A stretch of DNA of 64,000 bases from Pseudomonadota bacterium. GTDB taxonomy: Bacteria > Pseudomonadota > Alphaproteobacteria > Micavibrionales > UBA2020. The stretch covers positions 1-64,000 of the forward strand of contig JAJZTA010000010.1 in NCBI GenBank assembly GCA_021849295.1, read 5' to 3'. Positions 6,102-15,302 of this stretch are shown here, piece by piece. The notes under the pieces are model-generated. The model did not search any database. It was given only the letters and a program-made list of their open reading frames with translations, and was not told the DNA's origin. The translations under genes were made by a program, and so were the position numbers. Position 1 is the stretch's first letter. Every line of letters begins with the position of its first letter.

Positions 6102-8191
6102 ATGCGCTTCGCCGAAAATCCGCTTTCGTAAGCCCAGACGCCGAGCAGGCCTCCAAAAACAATTATTAAAAACAGCCAGTTAGGGAGCAATTCGACGCCG
6201 TGAATATTTTTCACGACATAAACATCATTTTCTTTAACGCCAATCCAGTCGTCCCCGCCGAAGTCGCGACGGGACGCCCCGACTCGCCGGAGCGAGAATC
6301 GCGGATGGTCGTCGTACCAGATCATCGCGCCATGCGTCTTGTCGACCAGCGCCGCGAGCTTGCGCGCCGTCGTGTGAACATCGGAGAATTCCTTGCTCAC
6401 GCCGGTGCCGACGACGGCAAATGCATTCTTCTTGCCATTGCTGAAACGGTAAATGCCGTTTCCACTCACCGTCACGGTGGCGCTCACCCAGCCCTTCCTT
6501 CCTGCGGCGCTCATGGCAATGTTTTCCGTCTTGCCATCGGGACGCGTGAGCGTGACGGGCAACGGCGGCTGCGTCAGCGCGCGTTCCGAAACCGTAATCG
6601 CGCTGCCGTGCGTTTCGGCCTTGATGTAATCCTCCTCAAGAGAAGGCTCCTTCATCAGCCAGTGCGCGACGCGGCGCAGCAGACCGATATAAGGCCCGCC
6701 GCCGTCAATGCCTTTCGCCCACATCCACACATTGTCGGACGTCAGCGCCGCCACGCGCCCCTTGCCGACTTGGTCAAGCACCAGAAGCGGGCTGCCGTTC
6801 AGTCCCGTCATCAAAGTCTCGCCGCGCGTCTTCGTGACGTTCAGTTGCGTGAGCCACCGTCCCCACGGCTGCAGACCCGCGTTCATCTGCAAACCGGCGG
6901 TGACGGGGTGACGTTTGCCGATGTCCGTGAGTTGCGGCACATAGGCGCCTTCCAGCAGGTCGTCGGGCGGCATCTGCGGCGCGACGGGCAGGATGGAATC
7001 CAACGGCGTTTTGAACAGCCCTTCCTCATGCCGGTCGTTGCCGAGCTCCATCAGAAACGCGCCGCCGCCACGCACGTATTGGGCGATATTGTCGAAGTAT
7101 TGCGGCAGCAGCAGCCCGTACTGCGCGTAGTCGTCGAAGATGATGAGGTCGAAGTCCTTTATTTTTTTTTCGAACAGTTCCTGCACGGGGAAAGCGATCA
7201 GCGACAGTTCGTTCGCCGGCGTGGGGTCGAAAGACGTCGGCGAGCGCAAAATGGTGAAGTGAACGAGGTCGATCGACGGGTCGGACTTCAGCAGGTCGCG
7301 CCACGCCCGCTCGCCGATATGCGGCCTGCCCGAGACCAGCAGCACCTTCAGCCTGTCGCGCACGCCGTTGACGATGACGGCGGCGGTATTGTTGAGCGTG
7401 GTGAGTTCGCCCTTGACCGGCGGAACGGAGAATTCAAAAACGTTCTGCCCCGCGTGACGGAGCCTGAACGTGAAACTTGCGACCGCGCCCGCCGCGACCG
7501 TCTTTGCGCTGACAATATTTCCATCCTGCGTCACCTCGAGCGCGACAGGCCCCGCGGGCGCTTCGCCGCTGTCTTCCACTTTGACCTTGATCGTCACGTC
7601 CTTGCTCAGCAGGCCGTATTCCGGCGCCGAAACGACTTTAATGCGCCTGTCGAATGCGTCCTTCTTCCCCGTCAAAACGACGCTGAACGGCGCGAGTTTC
7701 TCCCACGGGCCGATGTCCTTCGGCACGTCGTTTACTTGCCCGTCGGTAATGAAGACCGTGCCCGCGATGCGCGACAGGGGCAGATCGGACAGGCGGTCAC
7801 GCAAGACGGAGAACAGCTCGGTATCCTGATTGCGCAAGCTGGCAGGATCCTGCCCCGCATGAACCACGACCGGCTGCACGCCCTGCATGGATTTCAATTC
7901 GCTTTTGATATGCGCAAGGATTTTTTCCGCCTCCTTGTCGCGGTTCGCGATCTTTTCGCTCGGCGATTCGTCGACGACGATGACCAGCTTGTCCGGCAAG
8001 GGCTTGCGCACTTCGCGGATGATGGACGGGTCCAGCAGCAGCAGCGCGAGGAGCAGGAAGAACAGCGCGCGCGCGTAAAAATCCGGCGCTTTTTTCCAGC
8101 GCGCGGCAATCAAAATCACAACGGCAAAGCCCGCCAGCGCGGCCAGCAGCGCAAAAGAGAGAAGCGGCGACAATTGGAACGATGCGTTCAT
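6098..8191 (-). CDS. Membrane protein with glutamine-amidotransferase-like domain (DUF58/DUF4159 cluster)
   Basis: The 697-residue protein has two membrane segments near the N-terminus (about 10-30 and 40-58), a large extracytoplasmic region and a final segment (about 672-690). After the second helix comes KLVIVVDESPSE, the start of a von Willebrand A-like fold with an incomplete DxSxS motif. The middle contains LIIFDDYAQYGLL and YVRGGGAFLMELGND, typical of class I amidotransferase-like folds in such clusters. No enzymatic role is established. It overlaps the DUF4159 gene by 4 nt and is the last gene of the operon. Confidence 0.7.
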   Translation of the reverse strand: MNASFQLSPLLSFALLAALAGFAVVILIAARWKKAPDFYARALFFLLLALLLLDPSIIREVRKPLPDKLVIVVDESPSEKIANRDKEAEKILAHIKSELKSMQGVQPVVVHAGQDPASLRNQDTELFSVLRDRLSDLPLSRIAGTVFITDGQVNDVPKDIGPWEKLAPFSVVLTGKKDAFDRRIKVVSAPEYGLLSKDVTIKVKVEDSGEAPAGPVALEVTQDGNIVSAKTVAAGAVASFTFRLRHAGQNVFEFSVPPVKGELTTLNNTAAVIVNGVRDRLKVLLVSGRPHIGERAWRDLLKSDPSIDLVHFTILRSPTSFDPTPANELSLIAFPVQELFEKKIKDFDLIIFDDYAQYGLLLPQYFDNIAQYVRGGGAFLMELGNDRHEEGLFKTPLDSILPVAPQMPPDDLLEGAYVPQLTDIGKRHPVTAGLQMNAGLQPWGRWLTQLNVTKTRGETLMTGLNGSPLLVLDQVGKGRVAALTSDNVWMWAKGIDGGGPYIGLLRRVAHWLMKEPSLEEDYIKAETHGSAITVSERALTQPPLPVTLTRPDGKTENIAMSAAGRKGWVSATVTVSGNGIYRFSNGKKNAFAVVGTGVSKEFSDVHTTARKLAALVDKTHGAMIWYDDHPRFSLRRVGASRRDFGGDDWIGVKENDVYVVKNIHGVELLPNWLFLIIVFGGLLGVWAYESGFSAKRI

Positions 8192-10878
8192 TGTCCGATC
8201 CTCTTGAGAATGTAGGGCGTATGGATCTGGTCCGCCTTGTAATTGCCAGTGAGCGCAACCATGACCAGATTAATGCCGAAACGGTAGGCCATCTCGCGCT
8301 GCTGCTCGCCGCCCGGCTGGACAAGATAGCGCGCGCGATCGCCGTTGTCTTGCGACCATGCCGCCGCCCAGCTGTTGCCGCCGATCACCACCGACGTCAC
8401 GCCGTCATGGAGCGGGCTCGGCTCTTTTTCGACCCAGAGCGTGCCGCTGTCGAATTGCCCCGGAAAATCCTGCAGCAGATAAAAACTTTTGGTGAGGATG
8501 TTGTCTTTCCCGATCTGCTTGAGAGCCGGAATGTCGATGTCGTGCGTCAGGCGGCGCAGCGCGCGCGTGCCCGGCGTCGATCCGGCGTTATCGCCGAAGC
8601 CCGCATCGTTGAATTGTCCGGCGCTCGTGTCGAACAGGATCAGCCCGCCCTGATTGATGTAGCTCTGGATGTTGGCGGCGGCGCGCCTGTCGAGGTTCGG
8701 CTCGGCGCTCGTCATCGGCCAGTAGATCACGGGATAAAAAGCGAGATTGTCCTTGTCCGGATCCACCCCGACAACGCCGCCGACCTGCGCCGCCGTGCGC
8801 AGGCTGACCTCGTTCGCCAGACCCTCCAGACCGTTGCGGCTCAAATTATCGACAGCGGCGTCGCCTGTTTCGATGTAGGCGAGATAAAGTTCCGAGGCAA
8901 GTTTCTCCGGCGGAGGCTGCGCCGCCGCGGCGGGCGTGGAAAACAGCAGCGGCAGAAAAGCCAGAAACACCATGAGTCCCCGCAGACGCAGCGTCACCAG
9001 CGTATCGGCAAGCAGCAAGAGGATCGCCCATTTGAGCAGCAGCGGCTTCAAATCATGCCCGCCGGTCTTATGATAAGATTCCACCGTCACTGACGACGGG
9101 ATGTCGTCGAGCGGCTGCATATGCAGCAAGGCGTTGCCGATGTTGAAGGCCGAAAAATCCAGCGCACTGCCGTAGAGGCCCGGCGGCGTTTGCGGCGACG
9201 GGAAAAAATTGTCATGCGGCGCGATATTCTTGACGATCGCGCTGTTGTCCGGCGGCGCGAGGTGGCCGAACCCGTCCAGCAATGACAGCGGCGGCAACGT
9301 CGTTTGCGCTTTGTAGCCGGCGATGCCGTTGCTTAAAGCAACCATCCGCCGCAAAGCCGCAACATATAAACCAGAGTAGCAGAAGTTCGACCATGCCGGC
9401 CCCGCCGTTGTGTGCACGAGAACGAGCGTGCCTTTACCCGCGCTGCTGCCCGTGATGAGCGGTGTGCCGTCGGCAAGCTGCAGCCATGTTTTCGCAAAGA
9501 CCGCCTGCGTCGGATCGGCCAGCACCTGCCGCGCGACCGTCGTGTCCGGTGACGGCGGCAGGCCGTAAAGCGGGCTTTGCTTTGAAATGGCCGAGAGATG
9601 CATCGGTTTTTCCCACGTCATCGCGCCTTCCATCGCACGCGCGCCGACGCGCAAGGGGACGGGCAGCAGCGGATCGTCGTCGCTGTGCGCGGCGAGATTC
9701 GGGCCTGAAAAACGGATCAAAAACCCGCCCTGACCGACCCAGTGGCGCAGCTCCTCTTTTTCCGGCATGGTCAGCGCCGCGCTGTCGGGCAGGATCAGCA
9801 CGGATTCATGCCTTTTAAGAAGATCGGCAAGAGGGCCTACGGTAATATGGCTCTCCGGCTCCAGCGCGCGGCGGATGTAATAGGCGCCGCTGAGGAAATC
9901 GCGGTTTTGCCGCTCCGCCGTCGGCGCGATGATGCCGACGGTGCGTTGCCGCCATTGCGCGCTGGCGAGAAAGACGGCGGAGGCCATGTTCGCGCCGTTG
10001 ATGACAAGACGCGCCGTTTTGTCGCGCACCTGCGCCAGCATGTTCCACGTGAAACTTGTATTTTTGTCTCCGGCCGGAAAAACCACCTTTGTTTCATCGG
10101 CGATATCGCCGGCCGTCGTGTAGGCCGCGACTGTAACCGTTTCAGCGTGTTTCGCGGCCTGCAGCCGCTCGATGGAATAGTGCGTGCCGTCCTCCTGTCG
10201 GAGAATGAGGGGATCGTTGACGCGATCATCCATCGCAATGACGTTCATGTTTTTCAGCAGATTTTGCGAGTCCAGCGCGTCAGGCGTCACACCGTCGCTG
10301 AAAAAAACCGCCATGCCAACCTGCTTCGCTTTCTCCGCTTTTTCAACCAGCGCGGCGGCCTTGTCCGGCGTGGTCGGCCACGGCTGCGGCGCGAGCCGCT
10401 CCGCCCACTTCAGTGCCTGCTCCGCTTCCATCGGCCCGACGCTGTGCACATGCCCGTCCTCGGCCGACGGCGCGGTCGGGATGATGACGACGGGTTTGCC
10501 GCTGCGCCCGATCTGCTCCAGCATGTCGTCCAGTTTCGCGATACGCGCCTGCCAGTGGCTGGCGGAGGCCCAACCGTTATCGAACACAATAAAAACATCG
10601 CCCCTCTTCGCAGAGGGAAGCCGCGCCGACGGATGCAGCACCGGCTCGGCAAAGGCGAGAATGAATAAAGCGGCGACAAGGCAGCGCAGCAGCAACAGCC
10701 ACCAGGGCGCGCGCGCCGCCGTTTTGCGCTTCGTTTCTATGTCTTTGAGAAGAAAGAATGCGGGGAATTTAATTATCTTCGGGCGCGGCGGCAAAACACG
10801 CAACAGCCACCACAGCGCCGGCAGAACGACGAGTGCGCCGAGCAGCCACGGAAACAGGAACGTTGCCCCTTCAAGCAT
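8188..10878 (-). CDS. DUF4159 domain protein with N-terminal BatA-like membrane region
   Basis: The 896-residue protein begins with two membrane helices around the loop PPRPKIIKFPAFFLL, the N-terminal pattern of BatA-like proteins. A von Willebrand A-like section follows (VFIVFDNGWASA, about 95-106). A further membrane segment lies near residue 615-650, and the C-terminal quarter is a DUF4159 domain, with YPVIYWPMTSAEPNLD and INQGGLILFDTSAGQ. The family is usually encoded with a MoxR ATPase and a DUF58 protein and is thought to take part in envelope stress or protein assembly. That role is inferred from its neighbours, not proven. Confidence 0.8.
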   Translation of the reverse strand: MLEGATFLFPWLLGALVVLPALWWLLRVLPPRPKIIKFPAFFLLKDIETKRKTAARAPWWLLLLRCLVAALFILAFAEPVLHPSARLPSAKRGDVFIVFDNGWASASHWQARIAKLDDMLEQIGRSGKPVVIIPTAPSAEDGHVHSVGPMEAEQALKWAERLAPQPWPTTPDKAAALVEKAEKAKQVGMAVFFSDGVTPDALDSQNLLKNMNVIAMDDRVNDPLILRQEDGTHYSIERLQAAKHAETVTVAAYTTAGDIADETKVVFPAGDKNTSFTWNMLAQVRDKTARLVINGANMASAVFLASAQWRQRTVGIIAPTAERQNRDFLSGAYYIRRALEPESHITVGPLADLLKRHESVLILPDSAALTMPEKEELRHWVGQGGFLIRFSGPNLAAHSDDDPLLPVPLRVGARAMEGAMTWEKPMHLSAISKQSPLYGLPPSPDTTVARQVLADPTQAVFAKTWLQLADGTPLITGSSAGKGTLVLVHTTAGPAWSNFCYSGLYVAALRRMVALSNGIAGYKAQTTLPPLSLLDGFGHLAPPDNSAIVKNIAPHDNFFPSPQTPPGLYGSALDFSAFNIGNALLHMQPLDDIPSSVTVESYHKTGGHDLKPLLLKWAILLLLADTLVTLRLRGLMVFLAFLPLLFSTPAAAAQPPPEKLASELYLAYIETGDAAVDNLSRNGLEGLANEVSLRTAAQVGGVVGVDPDKDNLAFYPVIYWPMTSAEPNLDRRAAANIQSYINQGGLILFDTSAGQFNDAGFGDNAGSTPGTRALRRLTHDIDIPALKQIGKDNILTKSFYLLQDFPGQFDSGTLWVEKEPSPLHDGVTSVVIGGNSWAAAWSQDNGDRARYLVQPGGEQQREMAYRFGINLVMVALTGNYKADQIHTPYILKRIGQ

Positions 10879-11719
10879 GGGTCCCCAGCACGCCGCAAAG
10901 TTGCGTCAGCGCCGCCTCTGGCTTCGTCGCGGTGGAAAAAGCCCAGAAATGCCAGCCGAAACGCTGCGCCATCTCGCTTAAGGCCGCCTGATGCGCGGAA
11001 AATTTTTGCGTATAGGCCTCGCGCACCGCCTCGACCTGCGGGATGTCCGCCGCGTCCGCGTCCAGCCCCTCGATGTCCTCGAAGCGCACGCGGCCTTTGT
11101 ACGGCAGGTCTTTCTCCGCAGGGTCGAAAACCTGCACCAGCGTGCCCGCCACATGCCGCGCGGCAAGACCGGCGCAAAAAGCGCGCAATTCATCAAGCGG
11201 AAAATAAAAATCGCCGACGAGAATGACATGCGAGAAGGCCGCGACGGGACGCGCGCTTTCAGCCAGTTCTTTTTGCAGAGGCAAGGCTTCGAAAAGACGC
11301 TGGATGGCGGGCGTGCCGGATTGCGGCGCAAGGCCTGTGCCCAAAAGGCCCGCCTGTTCACCGCCATTGAGCAACACGACGCCGAGCGCAAGCAGCAGCG
11401 TTTCCGCATATTCTTTTTTAATTCCAAAGTCCATCGAGGCGGACGCATCGCGCCACAGCCATGCGGTTTGCGCCGCTTCCCATTCCGTCTGGCGGATAAA
11501 AACATCGTCGCGCTTGGCCGACTGACGCCAGTCGATGTCGCGCCGCGCATCGCCCGACGCCCATGGCCGGAACTGCCAGAAGGTTTCTCCCGTGCCGGTG
11601 CGGCGGCGGCCGTGCACGCCCTTCATCACGGCGTGGGCGACGCGCTCGGCTTTCAACAGCAGGCCGAGATTGCCCGCGATATCTCCGGCTTTGGAAAGAT
11701 TGTCCACGGGCCCGCTCAT
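10871..11719 (-). CDS. DUF58 domain-containing protein
   Basis: The 282-residue protein carries the DUF58 hallmark GTGETFWQFRPWASGDARR followed by IDWRQSAKRDDVFIRQTEWE and a von Willebrand A-like segment LWRDASASMDFG. DUF58 proteins commonly work with a MoxR AAA+ ATPase and membrane partners. Here the two membrane partners lie directly downstream, but the upstream gene is the rRNA methyltransferase rather than MoxR. It overlaps both neighbours by 4-8 nt, so the cluster is translationally coupled. Confidence 0.88.
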   Translation of the reverse strand: MSGPVDNLSKAGDIAGNLGLLLKAERVAHAVMKGVHGRRRTGTGETFWQFRPWASGDARRDIDWRQSAKRDDVFIRQTEWEAAQTAWLWRDASASMDFGIKKEYAETLLLALGVVLLNGGEQAGLLGTGLAPQSGTPAIQRLFEALPLQKELAESARPVAAFSHVILVGDFYFPLDELRAFCAGLAARHVAGTLVQVFDPAEKDLPYKGRVRFEDIEGLDADAADIPQVEAVREAYTQKFSAHQAALSEMAQRFGWHFWAFSTATKPEAALTQLCGVLGTHA

Positions 11720-12972
11720 GAAGCGGCCTTTTCAAAGGCCGCGGCGAAGAAGCCGTCGGTGCCGTGTTGCAGCGGCGTTAATTTCAGAAAATCTCCGGAG
11801 ACGGAAAACTCCGGATGTGCCGCCACAAACGCAGCGACCTGATCTTCGTTCTCGTCGGCCAGCAGCGAGCATGTCGCGTAAACCAGCCGCCCGCCTGGCT
11901 TGACGAGCCGTTGCGCGTTTTCCAGCACCTCGCGCTGCAAGGCCAGCAGTTCTTCCAGCTTGGGGCCGAGCTGCCGCCAGCGACGATCCGGCTCGCGCCG
12001 CCACGTGCCGCTGCCGGTGCAGGGCGCGTCGACCAGCACGAGGTCGAAATAATTCTTGTGCCGCTTCGGCCATTTGTCGCCCTCAAGACCGAGCGCGTGC
12101 GTCTCGATATTGTGCACGCCGGCGCGACGGAAACGCAGCTTGGCCTTTTCGAGTCTGTTTCCCAGAACGTCCAGCGCAACGATGCGCCCCTTGTTGTTCA
12201 TCGCCGCCGCCAGCGCCAGCGTTTTGCCGCCCGCGCCCGCGCAATAGTCTGCGACCTGCGTGCCGGGCTGCGCATTGGCGAAGACGGCGATCATCTGCGA
12301 GCCTTCGTCCTGAAACTCGATCGTGCCGTCTTTATAAAATTCATGCTGCGACAACTGCGGGCGCCCCTCGACGCGGATGGCATAGGGCGAAAGCTTGCCC
12401 GCCGCGGCGTCGAAGCCGTCCTTCTTCAATTTCGCCAGCACGTTGTCGCGCGTCGCCTTGATGACGTTGACGCGAATGTCCGTCAGCGCGGGCGCGTGCA
12501 TCGCTTCCATCTCCGCCGCGAAATTGTCGCCGAAGCTTCTTTGCAGGCTTGCCAACGCCCACTCCGGACATTCGGTTTTTTCGCGCACGGGCATGTCCGG
12601 CGTTTCAAGGTCCTGTTTTTCAAGCGCGGCGGCCAGTTTGGCTTCTTCCTCCGTCAGCGGCGCGGGCGCGAAGCGCTCGCCTGAAAACATCTCCGCCAGA
12701 GATGCAACGCTTGTCTCGCCGCCCAGCATCAGATCGGCGATGACGAGATTGCGCACGTTGACCTCCGCCCCCGCCCGCGCGATATGCCAGCAGAGGCGAT
12801 GATATGCGCGGATAATGCGGTAGGCGCGGGTGCTGATCGCGGCGCGGTCCTTGGAACCGATATAACGGCGGCCGCGCAGCCACGCGCTGACGACGGCTTC
12901 GGCGGGACGGTCGGAGGCGATGATCCCGGCCATAAGCTCGATAACCGCCTCTATGCGGGACGCTGGCAACAT
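11716..12972 (-). CDS. RsmB/NOP family RNA (cytosine-5) methyltransferase
   Basis: The family methylates C5 of cytosines in rRNA with S-adenosylmethionine. The 418-residue protein has a NusB-like helical N-terminal region (about 1-140), the SAM-binding stretch VADYCAGAGGKTLALAAAM, and both signature cysteines, in LVDAPCTGSGTWRR and LVYATCSLLADEN. The order rlmE-guaB-rsmB is typical for alphaproteobacteria. The start at 12972 lies 40 nt after the guaB-like stop. Whether it modifies C967 like E. coli RsmB or another site cannot be told. Confidence 0.9.
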   Translation of the reverse strand: MLPASRIEAVIELMAGIIASDRPAEAVVSAWLRGRRYIGSKDRAAISTRAYRIIRAYHRLCWHIARAGAEVNVRNLVIADLMLGGETSVASLAEMFSGERFAPAPLTEEEAKLAAALEKQDLETPDMPVREKTECPEWALASLQRSFGDNFAAEMEAMHAPALTDIRVNVIKATRDNVLAKLKKDGFDAAAGKLSPYAIRVEGRPQLSQHEFYKDGTIEFQDEGSQMIAVFANAQPGTQVADYCAGAGGKTLALAAAMNNKGRIVALDVLGNRLEKAKLRFRRAGVHNIETHALGLEGDKWPKRHKNYFDLVLVDAPCTGSGTWRREPDRRWRQLGPKLEELLALQREVLENAQRLVKPGGRLVYATCSLLADENEDQVAAFVAAHPEFSVSGDFLKLTPLQHGTDGFFAAAFEKAAS

Positions 12973-13012
12973 GATTTCTTATCCTTTTGGCTCGGCAACG
13001 TCCTCGCAGACG

Positions 13013-14398
13013 TCATTTGCGCACGAATTCCGCCTTCTCGATCAGGGCGGGGATGTCGGCGCTGCCCGTATAGGCCATAGCCGTGCGCAGCCCCTTCAAC
13101 AGATGCTGGACGGTATGCGCCACAGGGCCGCGGTACGGCACCGAGGTGTCCACCGGATCTTCATCCAGCCCGTGCGGGTCGAGCGCCGCCGCCGTCGGCG
13201 ATGCGGCCGGACGGTGCTGCGGTTTCGCCGACGGATTGACGATTTTGTAGACGCCGCCGTCATGGCAGACGATCTCGCCGGGCGCTTCTTCCGTTCCGGC
13301 GAAAAGATCGCTGATGACCGCGGCCTCAGCTCCGGCGGCGATGGCTTTTGCCAGCGTCGCGGAGTTGTTGACGCCGCCATTGACGATCACCGGCACGCCC
13401 ATCAAAACACATTCTTCCGCGACTTTGAGAAGTGCCGAAAACTGCGGCATGCCGACGCCCGCGATGCGGCGGCTGGCGGAGCGGCAAGTGCCGCCGACAC
13501 CCACCATCACGGCGTCCGCGCCCGCCTCGATCACCGAACGGGCGGCGATCGGCGTTGCGACGTTGCCGGCGACGATCTGCACCTCGCTGGTACGCTGCTG
13601 GCGGACATAGCTGATGGTTCCGAAAACTTCGCGGGCTTGCGCGTGCGCGACATCGACGAACAGAACGTCGAGACCGGCATCGGTCATCGCGCCCGCGCGG
13701 TCGAGCGCGTCTTTGCCCGTGCCGACGGCGGCGCCGACGCGCAAACGGCCGTGCTTGTCGCGCGCGGCGTTGGGGAAGCGTCCGAGTTTTTCGACGTCCT
13801 TGACCGTGACCAGCCCCGCGCAGCGGCCCTGCTCGTCGACGACGACGATCTTCTCGATACGGTGCTGGTGCATCAGCTTCTTGGCGGCTTCCATCTCGAT
13901 GCCCGCCTTCACGGTAATGACTTCCTTGCTCATCAGCTCGGAAACCGGCTTGGCGTAATCTTCAAAAAAGCGGATGTCGCGGTTGGTGAGGATGCCGATC
14001 ACCTTCTGCGTGCCGGATTCCGCCACCGGCAGGCCTGATACTCTGTAATTCGTCATCAAATCGACCGCCTCGGCCACGCTGGCGTCCGGCGAGATGGTGA
14101 TCGGGTTCAAAACCATATTGCCTTCCGCGCGCTTGACGCGGCGCACTTCCTCGACCTGTTTGCCGAGAGGCATGTTATGGTGGATGATGCCGAGCCCGCC
14201 CAGATGCGCCATCGCGATCGCCATAGGGCTCTCCGTGACGTTGTCGTGCCCCGCGGAGATCAGCGGAACATTGAGTTCGATCGTTCTGGTCAGGCGCGTC
14301 TTGAGGCTGACGGCCGACGGCTTGACGTTGGTTTCATTCGGCAGCAGCAGGACATCGTCAAACCCCAAGGCCTCGTTGATCGCAGCATTCTCTTTCAT
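13013..14398 (-). CDS. IMP dehydrogenase-like protein with degenerate active site
   Basis: The 461-residue protein is clearly a GuaB homolog: FDDVLLLP at the start, two CBS domains (about 105-210) and the barrel with AGNVATP and FAGTEEAPGE. However, the catalytic loop that normally reads GPGSICTTR is GGTCRSASR (303-311 region), so the catalytic Cys is Ser307. AMDTVTE is GHDNVTE, the Asp of ADGG is Asn340, DTAHGHS is DVAHAQA, the YRGMGS and DRY flap elements are gone, and the C-terminus stops about 25 residues early. It therefore probably lacks IMP dehydrogenase activity but may keep nucleotide sensing through CBS. It sits between rlmE and rsmB, the usual guaB position. Confidence 0.85.
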   Translation of the reverse strand: MKENAAINEALGFDDVLLLPNETNVKPSAVSLKTRLTRTIELNVPLISAGHDNVTESPMAIAMAHLGGLGIIHHNMPLGKQVEEVRRVKRAEGNMVLNPITISPDASVAEAVDLMTNYRVSGLPVAESGTQKVIGILTNRDIRFFEDYAKPVSELMSKEVITVKAGIEMEAAKKLMHQHRIEKIVVVDEQGRCAGLVTVKDVEKLGRFPNAARDKHGRLRVGAAVGTGKDALDRAGAMTDAGLDVLFVDVAHAQAREVFGTISYVRQQRTSEVQIVAGNVATPIAARSVIEAGADAVMVGVGGTCRSASRRIAGVGMPQFSALLKVAEECVLMGVPVIVNGGVNNSATLAKAIAAGAEAAVISDLFAGTEEAPGEIVCHDGGVYKIVNPSAKPQHRPAASPTAAALDPHGLDEDPVDTSVPYRGPVAHTVQHLLKGLRTAMAYTGSADIPALIEKAEFVRK

Positions 14399-14440
14399 AG
14401 CATCTCCCCTTTATGCGCCGCCCGAAGACGACATCAAAGT

Positions 14441-15175
14441 TTATCCCCTGAAACCGAGCGCTACAACATACATTTCCGATGAATCGGCACGGCTGGCGTG
14501 CGGCTTGACGTGCTTGACCTTGGTGAAGTCGCGCTTGAGGCTGTTAAGTAAATCCTTTTCCGCGCCTCCCATAAAAACCTTAGACAGAAAAACCCCGCCG
14601 GGGAGCAGAACTTCGCGCGCAAATTCATAGGCCGCCTCGGCCAGTGCCATGATGCGCAGGTGGTCGGTCTGCTTGTGGCCGACGGTCGGCGGCGCCATGT
14701 CGCTCATTACCACGTGCGCCTTGCCGCCGATGGATTTCTTTAATATCTCCGGCGCGGCGTCATCCATAAAATCGAGGCAGATGAATTCCGCACCCGGCAC
14801 CTCCGGCATGTCGAGGTAGTCGATGCCCACCACCTTGCCGCCGGTCTTGTCCGGCTGGACGATATCGACGGCGATTTGCGTCCACCCGCCCGGCGCGGCG
14901 CCGAGATCGACGACTTTATATCCCGCTTTAAGAAGACCCAGATCTTCATTCATTTGTATCAGTTTAAAGGCGGCGCGGCTGCGATAGCCTTCCGCTTTTG
15001 CCGCAGCGACGTAAGGGTCGTTCAGCTGCCGCTCCAGCCAGCGCGCCGAGGAGACGGAGCGCTTTTTGCGCGTCTTGACGTACACCTTTTGCTGCGCGCC
15101 CCGCGGATTGTTCTTGGAAGCGCCGCGATTGGAAGTGGAGGATTTTTTGCCGGACGGGGGTTTTTTAACTGTCAT
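14441..15175 (-). CDS. rlmE: 23S rRNA (uridine-2'-O-)-methyltransferase
   Basis: RlmE (FtsJ/RrmJ) methylates the 2'-OH of U2552 in the A loop of 23S rRNA late in ribosome assembly. The 244-residue protein has a basic, Ser/Lys-rich N-terminal extension of about 45 residues, then SRAAFKLIQMNE with the catalytic Lys, the SAM motif VVDLGAAPGGWTQ, VMSDMAPPTVGHKQTDH and LSKVFMGG. The extension is longer than in E. coli (209 residues), as is common in alphaproteobacteria. It is the first gene of the minus operon to 6098. Confidence 0.95.
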   Translation of the reverse strand: MTVKKPPSGKKSSTSNRGASKNNPRGAQQKVYVKTRKKRSVSSARWLERQLNDPYVAAAKAEGYRSRAAFKLIQMNEDLGLLKAGYKVVDLGAAPGGWTQIAVDIVQPDKTGGKVVGIDYLDMPEVPGAEFICLDFMDDAAPEILKKSIGGKAHVVMSDMAPPTVGHKQTDHLRIMALAEAAYEFAREVLLPGGVFLSKVFMGGAEKDLLNSLKRDFTKVKHVKPHASRADSSEMYVVALGFRG

Positions 15176-15302
15176 CTGCGGATATTACGGCATTTTGGCG
15201 TGTCTATACAGCTCCGTCTTTTATATTTCATAGATACATTGACATATCACTGCCCCGTGCCACCCTGCGCGCCAGACCGCATAACGCAAAAGGAATTTTA
15301 CA

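Noticed and set aside
6200-8215. Long plus-strand frames opposite the membrane protein genes, and similar ones at 31182-33137 (minus), 47751-49685 (plus) and 50867-52804 (plus)
   Set aside because: They lie fully opposite strongly recognised genes, have low-complexity Arg/Gly/Asp/Val-rich translations typical of reverse frames in high-G+C DNA, and lack ribosome binding sites and known domains.
15239-15302. TTGACA at 15239-15244 as a promoter of the 124-residue gene
   Set aside because: No -10-like hexamer lies 16-19 nt downstream; the sequence there is GC-rich.
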